The position numbers and the translations under genes are program-made. The notes under the pieces were generated by a model that saw only the letters and a program-made list of their open reading frames with translations, was not told the origin of the DNA and made no database searches. A DNA stretch of 64,000 nucleotides from contig NZ_QJJK01000001.1 in NCBI RefSeq assembly GCF_003201475.1, forward strand, positions 446,501 to 510,500, given 5' to 3'. Source of the stretch: Chelatococcus asaccharovorans (GTDB taxonomy: Bacteria > Pseudomonadota > Alphaproteobacteria > Rhizobiales > Beijerinckiaceae). Shown here in pieces: positions 42,956 through 50,614 of the stretch (position 1 is its first letter; every line of letters begins with the position of its first letter).

Positions 42956-44497
42956 TCAGTTCAGCCGCGGCTGCGCAGCAGCCATGTCGAACCAGTCGAA
43001 AGGCTGGTCGCCGACGTTCACCATCACCGCCTTGACGTCGAAATAGGCGTCGAAGGCCTCCTTGCCGAACTCGCGCCCGATCCCGGATTGCTTGAAGCCG
43101 CCCCAGGGCGACGCCGCATCGACGCGATGATGATCGTTGGTCCAGACGATCCCCGCGTCGATGCGATCCGCGACGCGGTGCGCGCGGGCGACATCGCGGG
43201 TACGGATCGCGGCGGCCAGCCCATAGGGGCTGTCATTGGCGATGCGCACCGCGTCGTCCTCCGTGTCGAAGGGCGTGACGACGGTGAAGGGGCCGAAGAC
43301 CTCCTCCTGGAAGATGCGCATGTGCGGCGCGACATCGGCGAAGACCGTGGGCTCGATGAAGAAGCCGCCATTTGCCGCGAGGGCGGGCGGGACCCGTCCG
43401 CCCGCGACGAGCCGTGCACCTTCCTCGCGACCGATCCGGACGAAGTCGAGCACACGCTGGCGCTGGCGCTCGGAGATCACGGGGCCCATCTGGGTATCGG
43501 GGGCGAAGGGGTCGCCGATCGCGATGGCCCGGGCTTTTGCCGCGAGCTTCTCGACAAAGGCATCGTAGAGGCGGCGCTGGACGATGTGGCGCGCCGCGCA
43601 GACGCAGGTCTGCCCGGCACCGACGAAGGCGCCGAAGGCCGCGTAATTGACCGCCTGGTCGAGGTCATAGTCGTCGAAGACCACGACCGGCGTCTTGCCC
43701 CCCAGTTCAAGCGTTTGACGGGCGAAATTGCTCGCGGCTGCTGCGCCCGCACGGCGCCCCGCCTCCGTCCCGCCGGTCAGCACGAGCTTGCGGATGCCGG
43801 GATGCTCGGAGAGAGCACGGCCGGTCACCGCGCCGCCGCCGGTCACGACATTGAAAACGCCCGGCGGAAGACCGGCCGCGGCGAAGATCTCGGCCAGCCG
43901 CAAGGTGGTCAGAGGCGTATATTCGGAAGGCTTCACAACCGTCGTGCAGCCCGAGGCGAAGGTCGGCGCGAGATTGCGGCAGGCGATCAGCAGCGGGTGA
44001 TTGAAGGGCGTCACATTCGCCACCACCCCGACCGGCAGCCGCCGCGTATAGGTGAGATATTCACCTTCGACGGGGATGACGTCGTCGCGCCGCGCCATGG
44101 CGAGCGCGGCATTGTAGCGAAAGAGATCGGGCACCCGGGCGAGCTGGGCCCGGGTTTCGCGGATGGGGCGACCATTGTTCAGCGTCTCGAGCTCGAAGAG
44201 TTCGTCGAGATGCGCGTCCATGACATCGGCGAGCTTGTTGACGAGCCGCGCCCGGGTGCGCGCCGAGAGGCCGCGCCAGTCCCGCGAACGGAAGGCGTCG
44301 CTCGCGCTCGCCACGGCCCGATCGACGTCCCCGGCCGTCGCTTCGAGGACCTCGGCGATCGTCGCACCGGTGCCGGGGGAGATGATGGTCATCAGCGCGC
44401 GCGGACCGGGGTCGACCATCTGCCCGTCGATGAAGAGACCGCGCCGCGGCTCATGGCGTTGCGTTGCGGCCGGGGCCGGCTGGCTGTGGGTGACCAT
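42956..44497 (-). CDS. NAD(P)-dependent aldehyde dehydrogenase
   Basis: 513 residues, family-typical length. The catalytic Glu is in LELGGKTPVVVFDD near 262 and the catalytic Cys in GAGQTCVCAARHIVQ near 296-299; NVTPFNHPLLIACRNLAPT near 155 is the coenzyme region. The C-terminal PWGGFKQSGIGREFGKEAFDAY (with internal break) is typical of the betaine-aldehyde/hydroxymuconic semialdehyde group. Beside an ACMSD-like enzyme, it plausibly oxidises a semialdehyde from ring cleavage, such as 2-aminomuconate or hydroxymuconate semialdehyde; this is inference. Confidence 0.92.
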   Translation of the reverse strand: MVTHSQPAPAATQRHEPRRGLFIDGQMVDPGPRALMTIISPGTGATIAEVLEATAGDVDRAVASASDAFRSRDWRGLSARTRARLVNKLADVMDAHLDELFELETLNNGRPIRETRAQLARVPDLFRYNAALAMARRDDVIPVEGEYLTYTRRLPVGVVANVTPFNHPLLIACRNLAPTFASGCTTVVKPSEYTPLTTLRLAEIFAAAGLPPGVFNVVTGGGAVTGRALSEHPGIRKLVLTGGTEAGRRAGAAAASNFARQTLELGGKTPVVVFDDYDLDQAVNYAAFGAFVGAGQTCVCAARHIVQRRLYDAFVEKLAAKARAIAIGDPFAPDTQMGPVISERQRQRVLDFVRIGREEGARLVAGGRVPPALAANGGFFIEPTVFADVAPHMRIFQEEVFGPFTVVTPFDTEDDAVRIANDSPYGLAAAIRTRDVARAHRVADRIDAGIVWTNDHHRVDAASPWGGFKQSGIGREFGKEAFDAYFDVKAVMVNVGDQPFDWFDMAAAQPRLN

Positions 44498-44518
44498 ATC
44501 TGCCTCCGTTGTGGGTGT

Positions 44519-45502
44519 TCAGGCGCCGGTCAGGCGCCAAGCGTTCCGGCCGGCGATGAGGGCGCGTGCGTCGGCCGAGAGTCCGGGAACGGCTTCCAGC
44601 GTCCGCATCGGCGTCTCGTCGGCCATGTCGAAGGGAATGTCGGTTCCCAGCAGCACCTGCCGGGCGCCGACGAGATCGATGAGATAGCCAAGCGCAGCCG
44701 CATCATGGGTGATCGTGTCGAAGTAGAAGCGCTTGAGCAGATCCTTCGGCGAGCTCGGAATGGTCTGCGCTTCGCGCCTCACCGTCCGGCCATGCACGAG
44801 CCGGCCAATCTGGTAGGGCAGGAAACCGCCGCCATGGGACAGGCAGATCCGCAGATCCGGCACCTCGTCCATAACACCGCCGAAGATCAGGTCCGCCGCC
44901 ATCACGGCCGTGTCGAGCGGATTGCCGATCAGGTTCGTGAGGTAGTATTTCTCCAGCCCCGGCTTCGCACCGAAATAATACGGGTGTGTCAGGATCAGGA
45001 CGCCGAGCGCGGCGGCGCGGCGCAGGACCGGGCGGAATTTCGGTTCCGAAAGCGCCTGCCCGTCGATATGACAGCCGATTGTCACCGCGCGCATGCCGAG
45101 ATCGGTCGTGATCCTGTCGAGTTCGGCGAGTGCGTCCTCCGGCGACTGCATCGGCAGCGTCCCCATGGGGCGCAGACGCTCCGGCGCGGCCGCGGCGAAG
45201 GCCGCCACCGCGTCGTTGACGCGCCGTGCGAAGGCCGCCTCGGCCTCCGGCGCGATCCGGTAGAAGAAGAGCGTCGGCGACGGCGAGATGATCGCCGCGT
45301 CAATGCCGCGCCGATCGAGTTGGCGCAGCTTTTCCTCCGGCGCGACGAACTCGTCGAAGAGCGGATAGGCAAAGCCCTCGCGGTGCGCGAGCCGCGTCCC
45401 GGCGCCCGAGCGATCGACCCTGACGCCGAAGGGCTCGGGGTTGTCCTCGAGGTGCCGCAGGATGGATGCCGGGATGACGTGGTTATGGGCGTCGACGATC
45501 AT
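44519..45502 (-). CDS. Amidohydrolase-2 family (ACMSD-like) decarboxylase/hydrolase
   Basis: 327 residues, of the size of aminocarboxymuconate-semialdehyde decarboxylase and gamma-resorcylate decarboxylase. Metal ligands by family: His6 and His8 in VDAHNHVIP, a central His in LTHPYYFG, and Asp in LLGTDIPFDM near 290. The LSHGGGFLPYQIGRL segment near 230 is typical of ACMSD. Non-oxidative decarboxylation of a ring-cleavage product or aromatic acid is the likely role. It lies 22 bases before the ALDH start and 36 after the binding-protein gene. Confidence 0.87.
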   Translation of the reverse strand: MIVDAHNHVIPASILRHLEDNPEPFGVRVDRSGAGTRLAHREGFAYPLFDEFVAPEEKLRQLDRRGIDAAIISPSPTLFFYRIAPEAEAAFARRVNDAVAAFAAAAPERLRPMGTLPMQSPEDALAELDRITTDLGMRAVTIGCHIDGQALSEPKFRPVLRRAAALGVLILTHPYYFGAKPGLEKYYLTNLIGNPLDTAVMAADLIFGGVMDEVPDLRICLSHGGGFLPYQIGRLVHGRTVRREAQTIPSSPKDLLKRFYFDTITHDAAALGYLIDLVGARQVLLGTDIPFDMADETPMRTLEAVPGLSADARALIAGRNAWRLTGA

Positions 45503-45538
45503 GACTGCCTGGCCGGTTGAATTGAGAACAGGGTACGC

Positions 45539-46765
45539 TCAGAGCTTCGTCGGGTCGTTGCGCGAGTAGACCGGCGCGGAGAGGAAGGCCTCGGCGTTAT
45601 AGGTCCAGAACTGCGATACGTTTTCATAAGTCTTGACGACCGTATTGACGAGCCGGCCGCCTTTCCGTTCGGTCTTGCGGATGTAGATGTTCTGGATCGG
45701 GTTGCCGTAGCTGTCGAGCCGCCAGGGGCCGCGCGGGTCATCGGCGATCTCGACCTTGCGCAGCGCCGCCATGAACGCCTGCTTGTCCTCGACCTTGCCG
45801 TCGATGTTCTGCAGAGCGTTCTCCAGCGCGAGGCCGGCCGAGTAGGCGCCCGCCGAGTAGAAGCCGGGATCCACACCCGTCTCTTTGCGCAATTCCGTAA
45901 CGAAGCGCCGATTGGCATCGCCCGGCAAGGCCGCCGAATACCATCCGGCCGAGACGATTCCGAGCGCCTCGTCGCCCATGCTGTGCAGCACACCTTCGTC
46001 GACCGTCGTCATGGCCCCGATGATCGGAATCTTCTGCTTCAGGCCGTATTCGGCGTATTGGCGCAGGAAGCGCAGGCCGTTCGCGCCGGCGAAGGCCGCA
46101 AAGACGGCATCGGGCTCGCCGATCTGGGCAATATAGGACCCGTAGTCGGCCACGTTGAGCGGCGACCAGAGCTTTCTGACGACGGTCCCACCCGATGCCA
46201 CAAAGGCGCGCTGGAAACCGGCCGTCTGCTCCTGCCCGAACGCGAAGTCATCGGCGATTGTCACGACGCGCTTGTAGCCGAGATCGCGCGCGACATATTC
46301 ACCGAGCGGATGGCAGGGCTGGGCCGAGGTCGACGAGGTTCGCACAAACCAGGGATTGATCCGCCGCTGCGTCAGGTCCTCGGCCGCGGCGGACGCGCAC
46401 AGGAACGGCACGCCGGCCTCCTGGAGATAGTCGTTGATCGCAAGCGCCTCGAAGGCAGCGACGGGGCCGACGACGACATGAACGCCCGCGCGCTGGACGA
46501 GCTCCTGGGCGCGCGTCTTTGCCAGGGCGGGCTGACCGCCGGTGTCGGCGACCATGAACGCGACTTCGCGACCGGCGATCCGGTTGGCGCGTTCGCTGAG
46601 AAAGAGGCGGAAGCCATCCTCCATCTGCCGGCCGCCCGCCGCGAGTGCACCGGATTTCACCGTGAGCATGCCGATGCGGATCGGGCCCGCCTGGGCGATC
46701 GCCCGGGCCGACGGCAACGCGAGAACCGCTCCGGCACCGGCGACCAACTGCCTTCTGGAAATCAT
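45539..46765 (-). CDS. Branched-chain-type ABC transporter substrate-binding protein
   Basis: 408 residues from ATG 46765 (GGGAGG upstream; upstream in-frame Met at 46834 lacks this). A Tat-like signal (MISRRQLVAGAGAVLALPSARA) is followed by the LivK/type-I periplasmic-binding fold, with GPIRIGMLTVKSGALAAGG at its start and VVTIADDFAFGQEQTAGFQ near 155. LivK-type proteins with this plan often bind aromatic acids, hydroxybenzoates or amides in Rhizobiales. First gene of the minus-strand operon, facing the TetR gene. Confidence 0.9.
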   Translation of the reverse strand: MISRRQLVAGAGAVLALPSARAIAQAGPIRIGMLTVKSGALAAGGRQMEDGFRLFLSERANRIAGREVAFMVADTGGQPALAKTRAQELVQRAGVHVVVGPVAAFEALAINDYLQEAGVPFLCASAAAEDLTQRRINPWFVRTSSTSAQPCHPLGEYVARDLGYKRVVTIADDFAFGQEQTAGFQRAFVASGGTVVRKLWSPLNVADYGSYIAQIGEPDAVFAAFAGANGLRFLRQYAEYGLKQKIPIIGAMTTVDEGVLHSMGDEALGIVSAGWYSAALPGDANRRFVTELRKETGVDPGFYSAGAYSAGLALENALQNIDGKVEDKQAFMAALRKVEIADDPRGPWRLDSYGNPIQNIYIRKTERKGGRLVNTVVKTYENVSQFWTYNAEAFLSAPVYSRNDPTKL

Positions 46766-46798
46766 CACACGCCTCCCTATCGGCTCTTTATTTATCGT

Positions 46799-46806
46799 AT
46801 GATCAT
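46799..46806. promoter_or_regulatory. Short palindrome ATGATCAT in the TetR/ABC divergent control region
   Basis: An 8-base palindrome inside the AT-rich stretch TTTATCGTATGATCATTATT, 34 bases upstream of the binding-protein start. Candidate TetR operator core or promoter -10 region; the palindrome does not extend further, so evidence is weak. Confidence 0.25.
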
Positions 46807-46944
46807 TATTTGCACGCGCCGATTTTGCCGTCAAGACCCCTTTAAAGCATGACGATCAAGGATTCGGCGCTGCTCAATCGGTTAATTGCCCATTCATCGC
46901 CGTCCCGGCTTCTCACCGAACCTTTCAAGTGATAAACGACTGGC

Positions 46945-47664
46945 ATGACGAATGAAGACGCACCGATCACTGTCCGCGGCGAAATCGCCGCCAAGAATCG
47001 TCGGCCGGCCCGCCGGCGCCAGGCCGCCGGGAGCGGGCGACGTATGAGCCCGTCGGAGCGCGAGGACGTCATTGTCAAGGAGGCGGTCAGATTCTTCGCC
47101 GAATTCGGCTTCGAGGGTCACACGCGCGAACTCGCGCGGCGGCTCGATATCACGCAGCCGCTGCTCTACCGCTATTTCGCGACCAAGGATGCGCTGGTCG
47201 AACGCGTCTATCAGGAGGTGTTCCTGCGGCGCTGGAACCCCTTCTGGGACGAGGTGATCGGCGATCGCAGCAAGCCGCTGCGGGAGCGCATGGTGGCCTT
47301 CTACCAGGACTATGCGAAGGCGATCCTCACCTATGAGTGGATCCGGCTGTTCATGTTCTCCGGGCTGAAGGGGCTGGATTTCAATACGCGCTATCTCGAG
47401 CTTTTGCGCCGGCGTGTCTTCAACACGCTCGTCGATGAATTGCGGCTCGAGTTCGGCGCGCCCGGCACCGCCGAAAAGCCCCCGACGGACATTGAGGTCG
47501 AAGCCGTCTGGAGCCTTCACGCGGCCATCTTTTACCTCGGCGTCCGCAAATTCATCTACAATATGCCGGTCGGCCCGCTCGAACCGATCATCGAGATGAA
47601 GGTTCTATCCTTCGTCGATGGCGTCGGGGTTGTTGTGCGCGACGCCACGACCACCGCCGGCTGA
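46945..47664 (+). CDS. TetR-family transcriptional regulator
   Basis: 239 residues from ATG 46945. A basic N-terminal extension of ~35 residues precedes the TetR HTH (IVKEAVRFFAEFGFEGHTRELARRLDITQPLLYRYFATKDAL, in overlapping short motifs such as LLYRYFATKDAL near 80). The C-terminal helical ligand domain is diverged. Divergent from the catabolic ABC operon across 179 bases, it is the probable repressor of that operon; an ATGATCAT palindrome (46799-46806) lies between them. Confidence 0.87.
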   Translation: MTNEDAPITVRGEIAAKNRRPARRRQAAGSGRRMSPSEREDVIVKEAVRFFAEFGFEGHTRELARRLDITQPLLYRYFATKDALVERVYQEVFLRRWNPFWDEVIGDRSKPLRERMVAFYQDYAKAILTYEWIRLFMFSGLKGLDFNTRYLELLRRRVFNTLVDELRLEFGAPGTAEKPPTDIEVEAVWSLHAAIFYLGVRKFIYNMPVGPLEPIIEMKVLSFVDGVGVVVRDATTTAG

Positions 47665-47744
47665 AGGCGACGGTTCCGGTCGCGAGGCCGGCTTTCAGTC
47701 GCATCGCAGTGATTCCTGGCCTCTGGGGGCCGTGAGGGGCGCCG

Positions 47745-47843
47745 TCAGATCGTGCGCGGGTCGCGTGCACCGCGAATGAGGCGCGCGCTCTGGATCACGC
47801 TGGCCGCAAGCCCAAGCGCGATGCCGACCACCAGACCTGTCAT
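47745..47843 (-). CDS. Possible one-helix membrane microprotein (doubtful)
   Basis: 32 codons: MTGLVVGIALGLAASVIQSA followed by a basic end RLIRGARDPRTI. The hydrophobic stretch with flanking Arg fits a single membrane helix, and the frame continues open upstream without family likeness. No ribosome-binding site stands out. It may equally be the remnant of a larger membrane protein. Listed for completeness only. Confidence 0.2.
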   Translation of the reverse strand: MTGLVVGIALGLAASVIQSARLIRGARDPRTI

Positions 47844-48137
47844 CGACGGCCAGGCGCCGAGCACCAAAGCGGGGTCCTCACTTGGAGGCGCTCGATTTTT
47901 GGGCTCGATTTTTAGGGTGGAATGCGGGTGCGGGCCTGCAAGCGCCGATCCCCTCGGGTGATCGCGCCCGGCGAATATCCCGCAGCCCGTCGCCTGCGAC
48001 GCTGGCCCCCGAGGCTCCTCGCGGCCAGCGAATATGTCCAACACCGAGTGATGCGAGGCACCATGTCGGCGACAAAATCTTCTGCCACGCTGACCCGCCG
48101 GCTGTCAGGGCGGGCGATCCAGGCCGGGCTCCCCCAT

Positions 48138-48169
48138 CCTTCGCGCGCGAAACCTCTGGCGCGCGAAGG
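48138..48169. other. Perfect 11-bp hairpin, GC-rich
   Basis: CCTTCGCGCGC and GCGCGCGAAGG pair exactly around a 10-base loop (GAAACCTCTG). No T run follows on either strand, so it is less like an intrinsic terminator than the hairpin at 48318-48344. It lies 13 bases before the interspersed repeat copy. Confidence 0.6.
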
Positions 48170-48182
48170 AAACTCACCAGCG

Positions 48183-48280
48183 CCAATCCGGCTTGGATGG
48201 AATCGTCCGATACCATCAAGCCGTTGGATTTTTTTGCCTATTCCTATGCGGAGCCAATCCGCACCAGACGGACGTGCTCC
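48183..48280 (-). repeat. Interspersed double-hairpin repeat, copy 4 (diverged)
   Basis: Same orientation as the 34109 copy. AATCCGGCTTGGATGGAATC pairs with GATACCATCAAGCCGTTGGATT across the long palindrome, and the short palindrome reads GGAGCCAATCCGCACCAGAC then GGACGTGCTCC. About a quarter of positions differ from copies 1 and 2, so it is older or decaying. It again lies between convergent genes. Confidence 0.7.
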
Positions 48281-48317
48281 AGGAACCTGGCGCCCCTGCT
48301 CGTCCTGTCATGATAAA

Positions 48318-48344
48318 GGGAGGGCGGAGATGATCCGCCCTCCC
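48318..48344 (-). terminator. Intrinsic-type terminator for the Tat-exported hydrolase gene
   Basis: GGGAGGGCGGA and TCCGCCCTCCC form a perfect 11-bp stem with a five-base loop, 29 bases after the hydrolase stop. On the minus strand it is followed by TTTATCA, a short U tract. The strong stem and position make it the clearest terminator in the window. Confidence 0.75.
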
Positions 48345-48373
48345 CTCGCCTGTTGCGCAAGAACGCGTTCGCT

Positions 48374-49354
48374 TCAGCCCTTCACGAAGGCCAGAAGATC
48401 CGGGTTGATGACCTCGGCGTGCGTGGTCAGCATGCCGTGCGGGAACCCCTTGTAGATCTTGATCGTGCCATGCTTGAGCAACTTGATCTGAAGCATCGCG
48501 GCGTCGGTGTAGGGCACGATCTGGTCGTCGTCGCCCTGCGTCACGAGCGTCGGCACCGTGATCGCCTTGAGGTCTTCGGTCTGGTCGGTTTCCGAAAAAG
48601 CCTTGATGCCTTGGTATTGGGCCAGCGCGCCCCCGATCATGCCCTGGCGCCACCAATTGTTGATGATGCCCTGGGAGATCTTCGCACCCTCGCGGTTGAA
48701 CCCATAAAAGGGGCCCGAGGCGACATCGAGATAGAACTGCGCCCGGTTGTCGGCCAGCGCCTTGCGGAAGCCGTCGAAGACCTCGATCGGCGTGCCGCCC
48801 GGGTTCGTCTCGGTCTTGAGCATCAGCGGCGGAACCGAACTGACGAGGACCGCCTTGGCGACCCGGCCATGCGGCTGGCCGAATTTCGCGACATAGCGGG
48901 CGACCTCGCCGCCACCGGTCGAGTGGCCGATGTGGACGGCGTTCCGGAGGTCGAGATGCTCGACCACGGCAAAGGCATCGGCGGCGTAATGGTCCATGTC
49001 GTTGCCGGTATCGACCTGCGAGGAGCGTCCATGGCCGCGACGGTCATGGGCGACGACGCGGTAGCCATTCGCGAGGAAGAAGAGCATCTGGGCGTCCCAG
49101 TCGTCCGCGGAGAGCGGCCAGCCGTGGTGGAACACGATCGGCTGGGCGCTCTTGGGACCCCAGTCCTTGTAGAAGATATCAACGCCGTCCTTGGTCTTGA
49201 CGAAGCCGCTGCTCATTGTCGTGTTTCCTTTTGGGGTCTGGATGGGTCGGGAGGGCTGGGCGAATGCCGCCGCAGGGATCAGGCTCGCTGCCGAGACGGC
49301 GGCCGCGCCGGCGACAATGCCCCGCCGGGTGAAGTGAGGATCGAGGTTGGACAT
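48374..49354 (-). CDS. Exported alpha/beta hydrolase (non-haem chloroperoxidase/arylesterase-like)
   Basis: 326 residues from ATG 49354. A Tat signal is visible ([25 protein letters not shown]), unusual for this mostly cytosolic group. The hydrolase proper begins near [20 protein letters not shown] (about residue 47). The oxyanion motif [14 protein letters not shown], nucleophile Ser in GHSTGGGEV, and the final acid and His ([18 protein letters not shown]) are intact. The group contains cofactor-free haloperoxidases, lactonases and aryl esterases. MSSGF itself could be a second, internal start giving a cytosolic form. Its own terminator lies downstream; the next gene upstream is a response regulator. 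Confidence 0.88.
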   Translation of the reverse strand: MSNLDPHFTRRGIVAGAAAVSAASLIPAAAFAQPSRPIQTPKGNTTMSSGFVKTKDGVDIFYKDWGPKSAQPIVFHHGWPLSADDWDAQMLFFLANGYRVVAHDRRGHGRSSQVDTGNDMDHYAADAFAVVEHLDLRNAVHIGHSTGGGEVARYVAKFGQPHGRVAKAVLVSSVPPLMLKTETNPGGTPIEVFDGFRKALADNRAQFYLDVASGPFYGFNREGAKISQGIINNWWRQGMIGGALAQYQGIKAFSETDQTEDLKAITVPTLVTQGDDDQIVPYTDAAMLQIKLLKHGTIKIYKGFPHGMLTTHAEVINPDLLAFVKG

Positions 49355-49464
49355 GGCCTTGTCTCCGCAATGGGTGGCTGACAAGGACAGGCTACGGGGC
49401 GGGCGCCGGGTTCGAAATCCTACGCTTGGATCAGCGCCTCATACGAAGGTTTGGGGGGCGCCGC

Positions 49465-49842
49465 TCAGGCGCGACCATGCCCGAGGGCCGAGGCGAGATG
49501 ATGCGCGATGGTATCGGGCTCCGCCGGCTTGTCGAGGAAGGCGCAGGCGCCGGCCGCCATGACGCGCTCGCGCACCGGCGCCGTCGGAAATGCGGTCATG
49601 AAGATCATCGGGAAGCGCCGCCCGGCTGAGAGCAATGCGGCCTGGAGCTCGTCGCCCGTCATCTCCGGCATCTGGATGTCGGCGATCATGCAGTCGGGAT
49701 CGCCGCGCTCAACGTCGGCGAGAAAAGCCGGCGCGGACCCATAGCTTCGCGCCTCATAGCCGAGCGAACGGATGAGACTTGAAAGCGAAGCGCGCACACC
49801 GTCGTCGTCGTCAACGATCGCGACTGTCAGTCTGTGTTGCAT
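49465..49842 (-). CDS. Single-domain response regulator (FixJ/CheY-like receiver)
   Basis: 125 residues, receiver only. Acidic pocket DDDD at 11-14, phospho-acceptor Asp55 (MIADIQMPE), Thr83 and Lys105 (FLDKPAE). No output domain follows. It is third in the kinase-regulator group, 118 bases after the FixJ-type gene, and may act as a phosphate sink or a competitor for the kinase. The IADIQMPEMTGDEL sequence is characteristic of receivers near FixL/FixJ-type kinases in alphaproteobacteria. Confidence 0.9.
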   Translation of the reverse strand: MQHRLTVAIVDDDDGVRASLSSLIRSLGYEARSYGSAPAFLADVERGDPDCMIADIQMPEMTGDELQAALLSAGRRFPMIFMTAFPTAPVRERVMAAGACAFLDKPAEPDTIAHHLASALGHGRA

Positions 49843-49960
49843 ATCCGTACTTCTTCATGCCGATGGTCGCACGAAGGGAAGATCCGGGTGCGCGGCCTAG
49901 GCTCGTTATGACGGATCGCGCGCCGGGCGACCATCATACGCAGGTTTGCAGCGGCCGGAT

Positions 49961-50614
49961 TCAAGGCTTCGGGATGCCCAGCGCCTCGGCCGTGCGCACG
50001 AGGTCGGCCAGCGTCCGCACGCCCATCTTTCGCATGACGTTGCCACGATGGATCTTCACGGTGATCTCGCTGAGGCCGAGGATGCCGGCGACCTGCTTGT
50101 TCATCAGGCCCGCAACCACATGCGTCATCACCTCGCGTTCGCGGGCGGTCAGCGTCGCATGAGCGGCGCGCAGATCCTCAAGAGCCGCCGACGCGCTGCG
50201 GCGCTCCCTGTCGCGCTCGATCGCCGCCGTCACGGCATCGAGCATTTCCTGATCGCGAAACGGCTTTGCGAGGAAATCGACCGCCCCGGCCTTCATCGCG
50301 CGCACGGTCATGGGGATGTCCCCGTGACCGGTCATGAAGATGATCGGCAACGCGATACCATGCCTGCCGAGCTGGTCCTGGAAGTCGAGCCCGCTGATAC
50401 CCGGGAGCCGGACATCGAGAATGATACACCCCGGGCCGTCAGGCAGAGGCTGCTGCAGAAGCTCCGCCGGCGCGCCAAAGAGCCGCGTCGAAAGCCCGAT
50501 CGAGCGGAACAGGCTGTCGAGCGACTCGCGCACGGCGGGATCGTCGTCGACGATCACGACAAGCGGCGAGGCCGGAGCCGCCGGAACCGCCTTCACCGAT
50601 GAATGTCTGATCAT
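49961..50614 (-). CDS. FixJ-type two-component response regulator
   Basis: 217 residues: an N-terminal receiver with Asp67 as phospho-acceptor (CIILDVRLPG) and Lys117 (FLAKPF), then a LuxR/FixJ-type HTH at about 148-205 (LTAREREVMTHVVAGLMNKQVA, in two parts; VKIHRGNVMRKM). The start at ATG 50614 overlaps the kinase stop by 4 bases, so kinase and regulator are made together. FixJ-type regulators control respiratory and stress genes; here dps and peroxidase genes lie across the divergent region. Confidence 0.92.
   Translation of the reverse strand: MIRHSSVKAVPAAPASPLVVIVDDDPAVRESLDSLFRSIGLSTRLFGAPAELLQQPLPDGPGCIILDVRLPGISGLDFQDQLGRHGIALPIIFMTGHGDIPMTVRAMKAGAVDFLAKPFRDQEMLDAVTAAIERDRERRSASAALEDLRAAHATLTAREREVMTHVVAGLMNKQVAGILGLSEITVKIHRGNVMRKMGVRTLADLVRTAEALGIPKP

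Larger units (their letters stand above)
47665..48373. other. 709-base region between convergent genes: repeats and hairpins, no firm gene
   Basis: Between the TetR gene and the Tat-exported hydrolase. On the minus strand at 47745-47843 a 32-codon frame (MTGLVVGIALGLAASVIQSA, then a basic end) would encode one membrane segment, but no ribosome site or family supports it. The rest contains a GC-rich hairpin at 48138-48169, a full diverged copy of the interspersed repeat at 48183-48280 and the terminator at 48318-48344. Confidence 0.6.

Noticed and set aside
42809-45520. A 903-residue open frame on the plus strand
   Set aside because: It is antisense to livH, the ALDH and the ACMSD-like gene, all of which have intact motifs; composition is Arg/Gly/Glu-rich as typical for GC-rich shadow frames.
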